64,000 bases of DNA, taken from Salvator merianae. Its lineage: Eukaryota > Chordata > Lepidosauria > Squamata > Teiidae. Position numbers and translations under genes: made by a program. The stretch lies in the NCBI GenBank assembly GCA_003586115.2, contig QVOM02000091.1, forward strand, positions 421,243-485,242, written 5' to 3'. Below, in pieces: positions 43,768-54,990 of the stretch (the stretch's first letter is position 1; each line of letters starts with the position of its first letter). The notes beneath the pieces are model-generated. The model was given only the letters and a program-made list of their open reading frames with translations, searched no databases and was not told where the DNA came from.

Positions 43768-44597
43768 GGCCATTTCCGCACTTTCAAGGCGAGGAGTGTT
43801 CCAGCTGGAATAGCTCCTACAGGAACTTTTGGGCCTTTTCACACTTTCCACTGTGGAATGGACTTCACAGTGCAGGAGACAGTCTGCACAGGGAGGTCTT
43901 GGCTGTGCAATCACACAGGTGCAGGCACAGCTGCGCCGCTCTGCAAAGGTGTGGATTCACACCTGGAAGCAGGCGCAAACCCACTGTACTGAGAGCAGTT
44001 CAGCTGTAGACTCCACAGCAGGTAGTGATCAGGAGCAGCTGTAGTCTGCTCCCGGCCACCAGGGCCTCCACAAAGTGAGGAAGAACTTGACTAGTCAAGT
44101 GTGAACAGGCCCTTTCTCCGCTGGAACACTCCCACTGTCCTGGGAAAAAAGTCTTCTGCACTCAAACAACCTATTCCAGGACAGGCTCGCGCTGCACCTG
44201 TCACACCGACCACCGCCCCATCCTGTGCCACTCCAAAGCCCACATGAGCTTCAGAGCCTGACATGAGGGCACCGATGGCCAAGAGCTAAAGTTCCTGGTC
44301 TCGGAGGCCTAATCTGGAGCACCGCACAAAGGTGTCTCCCTGCTAAACTGGAACAAGGAAGCATGCACCCTTCCACAGCCTCTCTGGGCTGAACCAGCTG
44401 CCCCTGGAATGCCAGTAAACCTGAAAAAACAGATCAGCTGGTGTCCTGCTTTAGACCAGGCCATGCTGCGTCCAATTTCGATGTAGCATGCTAGCAGGGG
44501 GGACCTCCCTAGACCACACCAGAGTGCGGAAGGGAGAGGCCCTGAAGAAGCCTAGTCCCTGCGCTATACCTGACTACAGGTAATTGCAAAAAGGTCC
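43768..44597. mobile_element. GGGCC-type element split by another
   Basis: The left part GGCCATTTCCGCACTTTC (43768-43830) and the right part to GGTAATTGCAAAAAGGTCC (44597) are one element of the 1246/24001 type. The element at 43831-44112 sits inside it. Confidence 0.6.
43831..44112. mobile_element. 282-bp GGGCC-type element, copy E5
   Basis: Starts GGGCCTTTTCACACTTTCC, ends AAGTGTGAACAGGCCC. TTT is at 43828-43830 and 44113-44115. Confidence 0.8.
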
Positions 44598-44984
44598 TAT
44601 ACCTCAGTGCTTAAGTGTTCAAGCTTCCAGACCCTTTTCATCTAGCAGCTGTTCCGGGTGGTGAAATACCTCCTTATGTTTTGGGGTTTTACCATTAATC
44701 AATATGGCATACGTATGTGCAAGAGTTTATGATTTCTAAGTTGGATACAAGTATATCAAAACCATTTTACAATGTTTTTATTTCATTCCGTTATATTTGT
44801 TAATGGTATGTACTGACGACAGGATTGTTGAAAAATCGATGTGTCTGTATTGGCCATTGAGGTAGGCATTTATCTGAAACACATTGGGCCTTTTTTTCAC
44901 ATTTCAGCATAAATTGCCTATGGACAGGTTGGCATTTTTCGATGATTTGTAATATTGGCTTTACCATCTAAAGCAGACTGTTCT
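44598..44984. other. No recognised feature
   Basis: AT-rich spacer before a CR1 copy. Confidence 0.45.
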
Positions 44985-45278
44985 GTTAAAAGACCTCAAC
45001 GTGTTTAACCTGCAAATGAGAAGACTGAGCAGGATATAACAGTTGTCTTCAGATATCAGAAGGCTGTCACACTGCAGGGGGATTGACCAGGGGGCTTGTC
45101 CACACTAGCCTGCCAATGAGTTCCTGGAGGCTCACTGGACAGGCACGTTCACATGGTCCCGCCTCTGGGAACCTCTACAGCCACTCCTGGATGCTGCTAG
45201 CTGTGGATAACAAATATACTGTCCATAGCTTGACCAGGAGTAGCTGGATTGCTCCCAGTCTGCAGCATTTACACCTAA

Positions 45279-45557
45279 GGAGGCACGGTGGCGCAGAAGG
45301 CTAAGGCACTGATCTTTCAATAGGAGGATCGGAGTTCAAGGCCCCTGTCTGCCGTGTAGAGGGGATGAGCATCCTCTACTGCCTCTAGCTCCAGCCAACT
45401 TAGCTGTTCGAAAGCAAGTAATTGCAAGTAGATAAATAGGGAGCATCACTTGAGTGATGCGGAAGATAGACAGATGTAAGCCTTCGGGTGAAAAATAACC
45501 TTGTAAGCCGCTTTGAGTCAGCTTCGGCCGAGAAAAGCGGGGTATAAAAACCAAATA
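45279..45557 (+). mobile_element. tRNA-derived SINE with L2/Bov-B-like tail, plus orientation
   Basis: Head GAGGCACGGTGGCGCAG, A box TGGCGCAGAAGGCTAAGG, B box GGAGTTCAAGGCCCC, body with GTGATGCGGAAGATAGAC, tail GTAAGCCGCTTTGAGTC and GAGAAAAGCGGGGTATAAA. Confidence 0.85.
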
Positions 45558-45570
45558 CTACTACTACTAC

Positions 45571-45602
<32 letters not shown>

Positions 45603-45668
45603 CTTCTTCTTCTTCTTCTTCTTCTTCTTCTCCTCCTCCTCCTCCTCCTCCTCCTCCTCCTCCTTCTC
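45556..45668. repeat. Triplet microsatellite (TAC)n(TTC)n(TCC)n
   Basis: About four TAC, eighteen TTC and a dozen TCC units form the 3' tail of the SINE. The poly-Leu, poly-Glu, poly-Arg and poly-Lys open frames here are artefacts. Confidence 0.97.
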
Positions 45669-46169
45669 CCATGTGGAAGAAACATACCAGCAAGCAGCTT
45701 GTTCTGATATACCAGGCAAGTGCAGAGGAGCCAAGAGGCAGCAACCTTCAAGTTCCCTCACCATGTTTTGGAGTCTTCTATAGATGCAGCCCAGTGTTGT
45801 GTTTGTATTTGTTGCACCTACATCACACTGCTTGATGCAGCTGCTGTTGTGGCTGTGACTGTGGCTGCACAGTTGCACATGCATCCTAATCACCATGACA
45901 ATGGCTGGATGTTGCCATGGCTGCTGTCATGGCAGTCAGACTGGCCAGCCATACTTCAAGTGCAGGATCCCCAGTAAAGGGCTGTTCTAGCCCTCAAAGT
46001 GCAGATAGCTGCTGCACCACTGAGTCCTGTACAACCTAGCATGGTATTGTTATACCATTCTACACTGTAAAGTGCAAACAGGCCCTTATCCTCACTTGTC
46101 CCAGAGGGCAGGACTAGAACCACTGGGATGAAACCTGAAAGATACAGGTTACACGTTAGAAAAAACTTC

Positions 46170-46547
46170 AGGCCTGTTCGCACTTTAGTGCTAGTGAGTG
46201 TCCGGACTCTCACTAGTACAGTGCATCTGCATTTCGCAGAGGTCCTAGCAATTGGGAGTGTCTGCAGATGCTCCGAATCGCTACTAGCTGTGAACAACAA
46301 AATTACAAGTGGGTGAGGTGGCATAGCTGCGTACTTGCCTGCTGCATCCCCTATCACCAAGGCAGTGGCTGGACGTTTCTGCAGCCACTGTCATGGCGGG
46401 CAGCCAGTATTCGCACTGCAAGTGCTAGAAGCCCATTCCCAGGCTGTTCCAGTCCTTGCAGTGCAGATGGCCACTGCACCGCGGTGACTGTTCTACCTTG
46501 GAATTGTGGGATTCAACCATTCCAAGGTGAAAAGGGCAAAAAGGCCC
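46170..46547. mobile_element. 378-bp GGGCC-type element, copy E2
   Basis: Starts AGGCCTGTTCGCACTTTAG, ends GGGCAAAAAGGCCC. TTC is at 46167-46169 and 46548-46550. The CR1 host sequence is restored if the element and one TTC are removed. Confidence 0.9.
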
Positions 46548-46745
46548 TTCATGTCAGTCTGTGGAATAGGTAACCTCATGAAGTGGTTAAGTTCCCTTCA
46601 CTGGAGGGCTTCAAGCAGAGGCTGGGTGGCCATCTGACTGGGATTGTCTAGTGATTCCTGCCTTGGGCAAGGTGTTGGACTTGATGAACTTGGAGGACCC
46701 TTTTCACTCCATGATTCTATGATTCTGTCACTGAGGAATTTGTCC

Positions 46746-47214
46746 TTCAATAGAACAGGGAACATGACCTCTCAGAATACTATCTGAGTGATGTACAGTA
46801 GCCTGACTCAGAAGCAACTTTTCTACTCTTCTCAAGTAGATGGCTCCTTGTCATTCTTGATTGAGGAACAACTGAACACATTATCCTTTCCATGAGGGCT
46901 TGTCACCAAGTGGGAGGGTAACACCAGTGATTCATCTGTTAAGCTATTGTAAAAACTTCTCATTCTTTAGGAAGGGATGGGTGATCAACAAAAAGCATAA
47001 GCTTCTCCCACCAGAAGTATTCATCCAGTTGCATCGAGGAAAGAGTTGTGATAACACGGCCTTGGTTACAAAAACACAAAACAAGCCAGAATAGCAAAGG
47101 TTTGTTGTGATATTACTTAAAAGAATGACCTTCAAAACTGTGAGCTGAAACCAGGGCACAATTTCCACACATCACTACAAAGCCCATTTTGAAAGTTGCA
47201 GGTTTGCACAATGG
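46746..47214. other. No recognised feature
   Basis: Spacer between two CR1 copies. Nothing supported. Confidence 0.45.
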
Positions 47215-48475
47215 GTCTGATCCTGACATGTTCCTGAATAAGGAGGAGCAAGCATTGCTGAAGGAAAATCAGCATGGCTTCTGCAAAGGTAAATCATGCC
47301 TTACTAACTTGTCAGAACTTTTTGAAAGTACCAGTAAGTGCATGGATAAAGGTGATCTGTCTGGACTTTCAGAAGGCTTTTGACAAAGTCCCTCATCAAA
47401 GACTTCTGAATAAACTCATCAGTCATGGAATAAGAGGAATGCTAACCGACAGGAAAAAGAGCGTAGTAATAAATGGAAAATTCTCAGAGTGGAGAGAAGT
47501 GAGAAGTGAGGCCCCCCAAGGTTCAGTTTTGGGACCTGTGCTTTTTAATTTAATTTACTCATAAATGACCTAGAAATAGGGGGTAAGTAGTGGGATAGCA
47601 AAGTTTGCTGATGACACTAAATTAGTCAGGGCAGTAAAAACTGAAAGCTTTCTGTGGTAGACCAGGAAAGAGATCTTGGGGTTCTAGTGGACAGCTGAAC
47701 GAAGGTGTAGACTTAATGCACAGTAACAGTGGGGAAAAAACAAATTTACTGCTAAGGATCATTAGGATGAGACTAAAATATAAGTCAGTGAGATTTGTTG
47801 TGCCTCTTTATAAATCTATAGTAAGGCCACAAATGGAATATTGTCTGCAATTCTGGTCACCTCACCTCAGAAAGGATATTGTGGAACTGGAAAAAGTGCA
47901 AAAAGGAGCTACAAGAATGATGGAGTAGAATACCTTCCTCATGAAATCAGGCTGCATCTCGTCAGCCTTGAAAGATGGTATTTAAGAGAAGATCTGATTG
48001 ACGTTTTTAAAATCATGCATGGTGTGGAAAGGTGAAGAGAGGAAAATTATTTTTTCGAGGACACAACAGTAAAACCAAGGGACACTCTATGAAGCTGATA
48101 GGCAGGAGAATTAGAACTGACAAAGGGAAGGATTATTTCACCCAGATGGTCAATGACCTATGGAATTTACTACCAGAAGTGGTGGTGACAACAATTAGCC
48201 TGGATAGCTTTAAGAAAGGATTAGACAAATTCATGGAAGTCAGGTGTATCAATGGCTATTAGAATGGATGCCTAGGTGCTGCCTCCAGGTTGGAAAGACA
48301 GACAGGATGTCTGTAAAACCATTTGCGGGGGTCAAGAGCAGGTGAAGGTTTTGCCTTTGTCTTCTGCTTGAGAACCCCAGGAGCAATTAGTGGGCCGCTG
48401 TGTGAGACAGGATGTTGGACTAGATGGGCTGTGGCCTGAGCCAGCAGGGCTTCTCTGATGTTCTTATCTTCTTAA
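47215..48475 (+). mobile_element. CR1 LINE, 5'-truncated and decayed
   Basis: Translation in shifting frames gives KENQHGFCKGKSCLTNL, VICLDFQKAFDKVPHQRLLNK, EAPQGSVLGPVLFNL and PLYKSIVRPQMEYCLQFWSP, all CR1 reverse-transcriptase motifs. The 3' untranslated end (48262-48475) has TGGACTAGATGGGCTGTGG and TTCTCTGATGTTCTTA. The YADD-type motif region is deleted or frame-shifted. Non-functional. Confidence 0.9.
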
Positions 48476-50329
48476 TAAACAGCTTTAGAAATGACAGGCT
48501 TCAGAAATACTGGAAGTGGTCTTGCACTAGTTCATCATGAAGTCTGGCCTTCCTCCCAAGAGCAGAATGAGGGAGCCGCTTCAGATCATCCATCTGGAGT
48601 GTCATGAAATCTTGGCAAATGACATTTGTTTAATTTACTGCAATTGTGTTTTTACTCCAAAGGAAATATCCTTGATAAGGAGAAAACAAAAACCCTAGAT
48701 GCCCACTTACCTTGGTTAGCTATGGGATCTATGCCCTTTGATTTGCCAGGAAACAAGGGGGCATCACATCCCTTTGAAATAGCATGGCAGAGTTACCTAT
48801 TGGATTACTAAACAGAAACTTGCAGACTTTGGCCATGGGAAAAGAGGGACAACTTATTAAAAGAAAAGCTATTGCGCTTGGTGAGTTTGATAGGACCAAA
48901 AGAGGAAGATATGAAAAAGTTAGGTGGGATCCATGCAGACAAAAGGACCTGAATCCAATTTGCATTTATTTGCATTTGTGTTTCCATCCTGCTGGTCTTC
49001 CCAATAGCTCAAAGTAGCAAACAGTGATTTGTCCCCTCCATTCAAGTCAACCTAGTGAGGTTTCTTGACCAACTGGGGATTAGAATTGTAGGCTATTTCT
49101 GCATGGTGTGTATTATCCCATGTCACGCAGGGCCGATTATGGGCAGATCAGGTGAGCAAGCCCATGACTGGCGGGGTGGCCTGTGACACAGGATCTGCAC
49201 TGGAAGAATGCCTCCCAGTAGAACACTGCATCTACATGGGATAGGATGTTGATGTGGGCACCAGCAAGAAAATGGGGCAGAGTCTGCTCCAATAGGAGAC
49301 CACTTTGAAGCAGTCACTCGTGTTTCTGAGGGTTCTTTCTACAGCAGCCCTAGCTAGCCCAGCCAGCAATTTTCAGGCTAGGAATGAAAGTTTCCACCCT
49401 CTAAAGATGCTGGCCAGTGGTTTCTGAGTTGGACTTCAGAAGTACAGCATTTCCAAGTCCACTTCCAGGAGCCAGGCTCTGTGTTGTGAGTAGACTGGCC
49501 CAGCTGCTCTGTGTCACTTGCTCACAAGCAGATGGGTCAGTCTACCGCTACAGTCATCAAGCACTACACAACAGTGGGTCTGTTGAGGACCTAAAGCAAT
49601 AACATTTTACGTCACGAAGTCTGTTACAAGGCACTGTCCAAACAGAATCTCTCTGCTCCTTTCACCTCAAGCACCAAGGTTGTGGCCCAACCATTTCTAC
49701 CACCATTTACTACAGCAGCCTCCTGCTTCTGTTCATTGAGGGTGAGTGCCTAAAGAAAATGATGACTGCATTCACACAGGGGTGGGATGCTGCTAGGCTA
49801 GAAGGCGACTTGTGCAACGAACATGCAAGCCCCCCCCCCCCATGTGAGAGCTGTGGTGAGCAAATGCTACACCTTCACCACCCCAAGCCCTTGCAGCTGC
49901 AGAATAAAAGTTCCACAGCTTCCAGGTTTCCGACTGGGCCACTTTCACACCAGACTGGAAATGGCCCAGGAAGTGGGCCATTTTTGGTCTGACTTGAAAC
50001 TAGCCCAGCTGGGAATCAAGCCAGAAAGTGACTTCCTCCGTCATTCTACACAGAGGGGGAGGTGGTGCGTTAGGGCCTTCCTGCCACCCTGAGCATTATC
50101 AGTCGAGGCTTGCAAGTATAGTGACTCCTGGGGCAGGTGAAGCAACCCAGGGGCATCCAGATGTTTCAGTGTCCTGCTTCTGGGTTCGAGGGGGCACCCT
50201 CGGTGCCCAAATGGAGGCTGCTGCTATCATTGACAAACAACATCCTCAGTTCAGCAAAAGGTCACCTTCATCAACACAGCATCCCCCAATATCTTTACTG
50301 TATTGACAGAAGCTGATGGATGTTTTACT
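48476..50329. other. No supported gene
   Basis: Many frames of 60-90 codons, none with domain, signal peptide or splice sites that agree in phase. A GGCTGTTTGCATGG-like fragment and a CCCCCCCCCC run at 49831 are the only repeats seen. Confidence 0.4.
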
Positions 50330-51555
50330 CCAGGTAGGCTCCAAAAAATATTCATGAGAAACTTTTGCTCGACCCCTTGCAAACCCTCATGTGGAGTCCC
50401 TCAGGGACCAGTTCTGTCCCCTGTGCTGTTTAACACCTATATGTAGTACTGGGAGAGGTCATCAGGGGATTTGGAGTAAGATACCACCAGCATGCAGATG
50501 ACAACCAACTCTTAACTCTCCATTCCTTCTGAGTCAGGTACAACAGCTGAGGTGGTTAATCGTTGCCTGGAGGTAGCAATGGGCTGGATATAGAACAATA
50601 AATATGAACTGAATCCAGACAAGACAGAGGTAATGTTGTGTCACACTGGGCCGTTTTGCACTTTCTACTTAGAATGAGATAATTATAGCCCAGCTGCTCC
50701 TGGTACAGCTGTGGAGTGCTCCACAGCTGCACCAGGAGCAGCTGGACTATAATTATCCCATTCTAGGGTGGAAAGTGCAAAAAGGCCCCAAGTCTTGAGT
50801 CCAGGAAGTTAGCCAGCACCCCATTCTCGATGGGATTGTTTTGTCCAAGAAAGGAAAGGTGCTTGATCTAGGGGTGCTTCTGAATTCATAACTGTCACTT
50901 GAGTCTCAGGCAATGTTAACCAGGAGTGCTTGCTTCCAACTCTCATTGGTTCAACAGCTTCAGCTTCCAGACTAGATTACTGCAATGCACTCTACATGGG
51001 GCCACCCTTGAAGACAAACCAGAAGTTGGAACTGGTGCAGAATGCAGCAGCACAACTTCTAATGGGAGTTTCTGGGTGGCTGCACATCACACTGGTCTTG
51101 AAAGGACTGCACTGGTTACCAATTCACTGCTGAGCTCAATTCAAATTGCTGATACTGACATATGAAGCCCTAAATGCCTTGGGTCCTGAATATCAGAAGG
51201 AGCACCTTCTCCCACATAGACCTCCTCATACCTTAAGATCACAAAGTGAGGGCCTTCTTGTAGTTCCACTACCCTCAAAAGTGTAGGAGGCTGTGGCACA
51301 TGGGAGAGCATTTTCTGTGGTGGCCCCCCTGACTGTAGAATAGCTTCCTATGGAGGTATGCCAGGCACCAATTTTATATGGTTTTCGGCACCTGGTTAAA
51401 ACATACCTCTTCACCCAGGCCTTTGAATGTATGTAGTCCTGCTGGGGGGAGAGAAGGAGGGCTATATTTTAAATATATTTTAGTGTTTGTATTTTCATCG
51501 CATGTTTGATCCACCCTGAGACCTTTGGGTGAAGGGCAAGAAACAAATGCAATAG
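50330..51555 (+). mobile_element. L2 LINE, 5'-truncated, decayed, with an inserted foldback element
   Basis: CCCTCAGGGACCAGTTCTGTCC encodes the PQG(P/S)VLSPVLFN motif, and AGCATGCAGATGACAACC the ADD motif. Then LDYCNALYMG, NAAAQLL and LHWLPIH are encoded in order, the standard L2 ORF2 ending. The 3' end is CACCCTGAGACCTTTGGGTG, with the AAGGGCAAGAAACAAATG tail. A 141-bp foldback (50648-50788) interrupts it. Confidence 0.85.
50648..50788. mobile_element. 141-bp foldback element
   Basis: GGGCCGTTTTGCACTTTC on the left, GAAAGTGCAAAAAGGCCC on the right, with inverted halves meeting at GGAGTGCTCC. Twin of 40158-40298. Confidence 0.9.

Positions 51556-51652
<97 letters not shown>
51555..51652. repeat. 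(GATA)n microsatellite
   Basis: About 24 GATA units, interrupted once by GAT. It forms the tail of the L2 copy. Confidence 0.97.
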
Positions 51653-51653
<1 letters not shown>

Positions 51654-51856
51654 ATCTGTAGACTGTATAGATTGTATAGAATCAGCTTTCCCTAGAGTTG
51701 ATCCTGGGTGCAAATATTGTTTCAATGAGTAATAACTAAGGTAGCACAGTTCTGAAAAATAAAGTGAATGTTCAAGAACTGGGAGAATACATCTTAAGTC
51801 ACCCTTCCACATTTCTGAATGGTTGCTTCAACAGAGGGAGAGGTATATGGAAACTT

Positions 51857-51916
51857 CTCTCTCTCTTTCTCTCTCTCTCTCTGTCTGTCTCTCTCTGTCC
51901 CTCCCTCCCTCCCTCA
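51857..51916. repeat. (TC)n and (CTCC)n microsatellite
   Basis: Pyrimidine run with CTGT interruptions. Confidence 0.9.
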
Positions 51917-51969
51917 TATGTCAATGGCAGGATCAGCTACAGTGGCCATTTACATGGTGATCTTTTCTA

Positions 51970-52095
51970 ATTGTGCCCATCAGCTTTGTCCAGAAGCCAG
52001 GACCACAATGTATGGAAAGACCAGTATGGGAAGAAGTATTTCTTTAGATATTTAGGCCCCAAGTCATTTAGGACTTTGTACCTCAAAGCTGATAC
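51970..52095 (-). mobile_element. L2-like fragment, minus orientation
   Basis: TTTAGGCCCCAAGTCATTTAGG and CTTTGTACCTCAAAGC match the inverted distal L2 region. Confidence 0.5.
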
Positions 52096-52098
52096 TAT

Positions 52099-52835
52099 GG
52101 GCCTTTTCGCACTGTAGCGGTAGACCGTTCTTGTCCACTCGCTAGAACGGAGCTTTCACACTGCCGCGGGCGCGCGCCTCACCCGAACCGAACCACTCCG
52201 TACCCGAACCCAACCTGAAGCTGGGTAAGGCAAGGCAAGTACTTACCTGTCTTGATTCCAACCTGCGCGATGGGGCCAGGATCGGGCATGGTGCTTTCGC
52301 ACTCCATTCGTCTCGGGGTTCCCTTCCGTCGCTCTGACGTCGGCAGATGTGGTCATTTCCCGCATGCGCTGCTCCTCACTACGAAGCCGCCGCCGACTTC
52401 GTACTGTACTTCATACCCACTTCGTATTGTACTTCATACCCACTGTGTTCTGTACTTCGTCCGCGCTTCGTGCCCACTTTGTACTGTACTGCATACCCAC
52501 TTCGTCCCCGCTTCGTCTCCGCTCTGTATCTCAGCTCCGTCTTCGTCTTGTTGACTACGGAGTACGATACGTAGTTCCTTTCCGTTGCCGCGGAAGCGAC
52601 GCCGCTGGGACGGAGCGCTCCGCCGATCGCGAGCATGGGAGGGAGGGACGTCCGGCGGACGCGGCATGGCGCGGAAATGAACAGGGCGACGGAGCGTTTG
52701 CACTCATGCAGAGGACGGCCAGCTTCAGGTACGTTTTAATTAAAATCAGTGCAAATGGGAGGGACCTCTCCTCATCTGCACCGGCCTGAAGCAGGCTACT
52801 TAGATCGTTCTGCTTGCCTCAGTGCTACAAGGCCC
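52099..52835. mobile_element. Large GGGCC-type transposon, copy A5, expanded
   Basis: 737 bp from GGGCCTTTTCGCACTG to TCAGTGCTACAAGGCCC. TAT is at 52096-52098 and 52836-52838. The centre has an expanded TACTTCATACCCACTTCG-type array (52395-52540). Three forward frames of up to 146 codons run through it and are not genes. Confidence 0.85.
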
Positions 52836-52859
52836 TATGAATTGGGTTGGGTAGCCACT

Positions 52860-53479
52860 GGGCCTGTTCGCACTGAGCGAGTGGAACGTTCTTGTCCACT
52901 CGCTAGAATGGAGCGTTCGCACTGCCGCGGGCACGTGCCTCACCCGATCCGAACCACTTCGTACCCGATTCGAACCTGATGTTGGGTAAGGCAAGACAAG
53001 TAAAAGCTTGTCTTCATCCCGACCTGCACGATGGAGTGAAGATCGGGCACGGTGCTTTCGCACTGTTTGCAATGGCATCGGGCGTGGCTGGCGCGGCTAC
53101 GCATGCGTGGTCCAAAGTTTTCGCACCCGGGTGCGAAGTTTTCGTACCCCGGTATGATGCTCCATACCCGGTGTGAAGCTGCGCACCCGGGATAGCCCTT
53201 TCGGCATGGCAGCCTACCTGCCGTTACGAAGCCGGCTTCATAACGAGCCCTCTGGGTACAAAGTGGGTACGAAACGGGTACAAAGTGGGTATGAAGTGGG
53301 CGCGATGGTACGAAGCGCGGTAACAAACTAGTGGCTACCATTCGCACTGTTCCCTCTGCTGGTCGGCTTCGAGTCTGTTCCTCTGGCCGGGAGTGCGAAT
53401 GGCACCAAGCGTTCCCCAACCCCTCCGGTTCGAAGCCAACTACTGGGAACGGACGACGGAGCTCAGTGCGAAAAAGCCC
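52860..53479. mobile_element. Large GGGCC-type transposon, copy A6
   Basis: 620 bp from GGGCCTGTTCGCACTGAG to CAGTGCGAAAAAGCCC, ACT on both sides (52857-52859 and 53480-53482). Internal GGGTACGAAACGGGTAC-type repeats and TTCGCACT motifs are present. Confidence 0.92.
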
Positions 53480-53526
53480 ACTGTCACAACCAGTGCATTT
53501 CCTTTAGTACTGCTTGAAGAGCACCT

Positions 53527-53897
53527 AATGGAACAATATAGATTCGATAAAATGCGGGAAATGAGATTTAAAAGTCAAGGTTTGAAATTGCTTTTTAAAA
53601 CAGAGGAAAAATGGAAAGACTTATTGTATTTTTCCACGAGACCCCAAGCGCCAGCAGAAATAAGAGAAGAAATAATAAGACTGACTCTTTGGTCCAGCTA
53701 AAAAGAAGGTGGATGAAGATGGAAGAAGTAATCTAATGTTGTCAACCTATGTGCCTAAGGGGTAGTTTGGTAGAGTGGTGGTGGGGTAGTTATTGTTTGA
53801 TGGTTTGTTTTTCAATGTATTTTTTTGGGGGGGGGCACTAAATGTATTTCTTTATGTTGTTATAAAATTTATTAAAAATAAATTATATATAAAAAAA
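53527..53897 (+). mobile_element. Retroposed segment with A-rich tail, probably L1 3' end
   Basis: It is bracketed by TACTGCTTGAAGAGCAYCT at 53508-53526 and 53898-53916 (one mismatch), a 19-bp duplication. It ends in AAATAAATTATATATAAAAAAA. The first part encodes a charged stretch (EQYRFDKMREMRFKSQG) of the kind seen at the end of a LINE ORF. A retrotransposed mRNA is the alternative. Confidence 0.7.
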
Positions 53898-53999
53898 TAC
53901 TGCTTGAAGAGCATCTGGCCACTGGTGGCCATCAGAGCAAGTTTCAGTAGTCTAACCTGGATGTTACCAGAGCATGGATTAATGTGGCCAAATTGTCTG

Positions 54000-54415
54000 A
54001 GGCTGTGTTCACACATAGCAAGAAACCAAAGAGGCACAAAAGCACCTTTGATACAGTAGAGTACGGTCCTTGTGTTCTCATTCCATCTCTAATCCACTGT
54101 TTCTAGCTTAGAATGTTCATGGGGGAGGGGGAAACTGGTTCATGAACGATCCCATCTGCAAACCAGCTCTGAGCCAACTCTGAGCTGCCGTAGGCTGTTT
54201 TCAGACATAACAAAAGCGGTGGCTTGGAGGCACCTCTTAGAGACAGTGTGTGGCCGTCATGTTCTCAAGCCTTCTCTCTAATCCACCTTTTCTAGCATAG
54301 ATTGTTCATGAGAGGGGGTAGGAGCAGACTGATGTGTGAACAACCCCACCTTGAAGCCATCTCTGAGCCACCTCAGAGATGCTTTTTTTGTTGTTGTGTC
54401 TGATCACAGCCACAG
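54000..54415. mobile_element. Two adjacent copies of the GATTAGAG-type repeat
   Basis: 54000-54192 and 54193-54415 share TCTAATCCAC-TTTCTAGC, TAGA-TGTTCATG and the ending GAGCCA-CTCTGAG. Related to 18085-18660. Confidence 0.55.
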
Positions 54416-54745
54416 ACGCAGAGGGGCTTTTGTTTACTGCACGTGAACACAGCTTGAAAGTGCCAAGTTAGTGAACCAACTGGAGCTGGAAATACTCAGA
54501 AACCCTTGGCCACAACTGCTGTTTTTTGTTGTAGAAATGAATCCAAGGCTAACCTCAGGCGAGTGCAACTCCCTGTCCTTGTAACAGAAAACATGTATGT
54601 ACGTGAACTGCAGGAATCTGGTATTTATTAGCCTCTCTGCCCCTCCTCACTTTCCCCAAAGATTAAGGAGCAGTAAATTCCATACAAAGCCAGTTGGATG
54701 AAGACGTTTATGTGTCACACTGGGAGGAGGAAAACCAGAGTTCAA
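54416..54745. other. No recognised feature
   Basis: Short intergenic stretch. Confidence 0.45.
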
Positions 54746-54865
54746 GGCCCCTTCTTATTACGGAATATATCCTGGAATAGGGGCCTTCTGTCTGCATGCT
54801 AGTGCAGACAGCAGGCCTCTATTCCGGGATATAATCTGGAATAAGGCCGAATGCAGAAAAGGCCC
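54746..54865. mobile_element. 120-bp foldback GGGCC-type element
   Basis: GGCCCCTTCTTATTACGG and CAGAAAAGGCCC bracket inverted TCTGCATGCTAGTGCAGA sequence. It is a short version of the 180-bp class at 884, 25169 and 56229. Confidence 0.7.
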
Positions 54866-54889
54866 AAATCTTCTGTTGTTCCTTCATTT

Positions 54890-54990
54890 ATTGTTGGCTA
54901 TTTATGTACAGTGTTAAAACACAAAAACCATTCCAAGGCAGCTTACAGGTCAAAACCAATAAAATCAAACAGCAAGGTCTTGGAATATCT
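54890..54990 (-). mobile_element. L2-type 3' fragment, minus orientation
   Basis: TATTTATGTACAGTGTTAAAAC and CCAAGGCAGCTTACAGG, the inverted LINE end, broken by the next element. Confidence 0.5.

Larger units (their letters stand above)
45091..46085. mobile_element. GGGCC-type element, copy E3, itself split by a SINE
   Basis: Starts GGGGCTTGTCCACACTAGC, ends AAAGTGCAAACAGGCCC. The interior parallels 7517-7903. The SINE and its triplet repeats (45279-45668) lie inside. Confidence 0.75.
44985..46745 (+). mobile_element. CR1 LINE 3' end, interrupted by two GGGCC-type elements
   Basis: The CR1 pieces are 44985-45090 (AACCTGCAAATGAGAAGACTGAG, GGCTGTCACACTGCAG), 46086-46169 (CAGAGGGCAGGACTAGAACC, GGTTACACGTTAGAAAAAAC) and 46548-46745 (CACTGGAGGGCTTCAAGCAG, TTGGACTTGATGAAC, CATGATTCTATGATTCTGTC). 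Joined, they follow the same order as the intact CR1 at 63440-63850. Confidence 0.85.

Noticed and set aside
45400..45896. Frames rich in Leu, Glu, Arg or Lys
   Set aside because: Translation of the triplet microsatellite and SINE.
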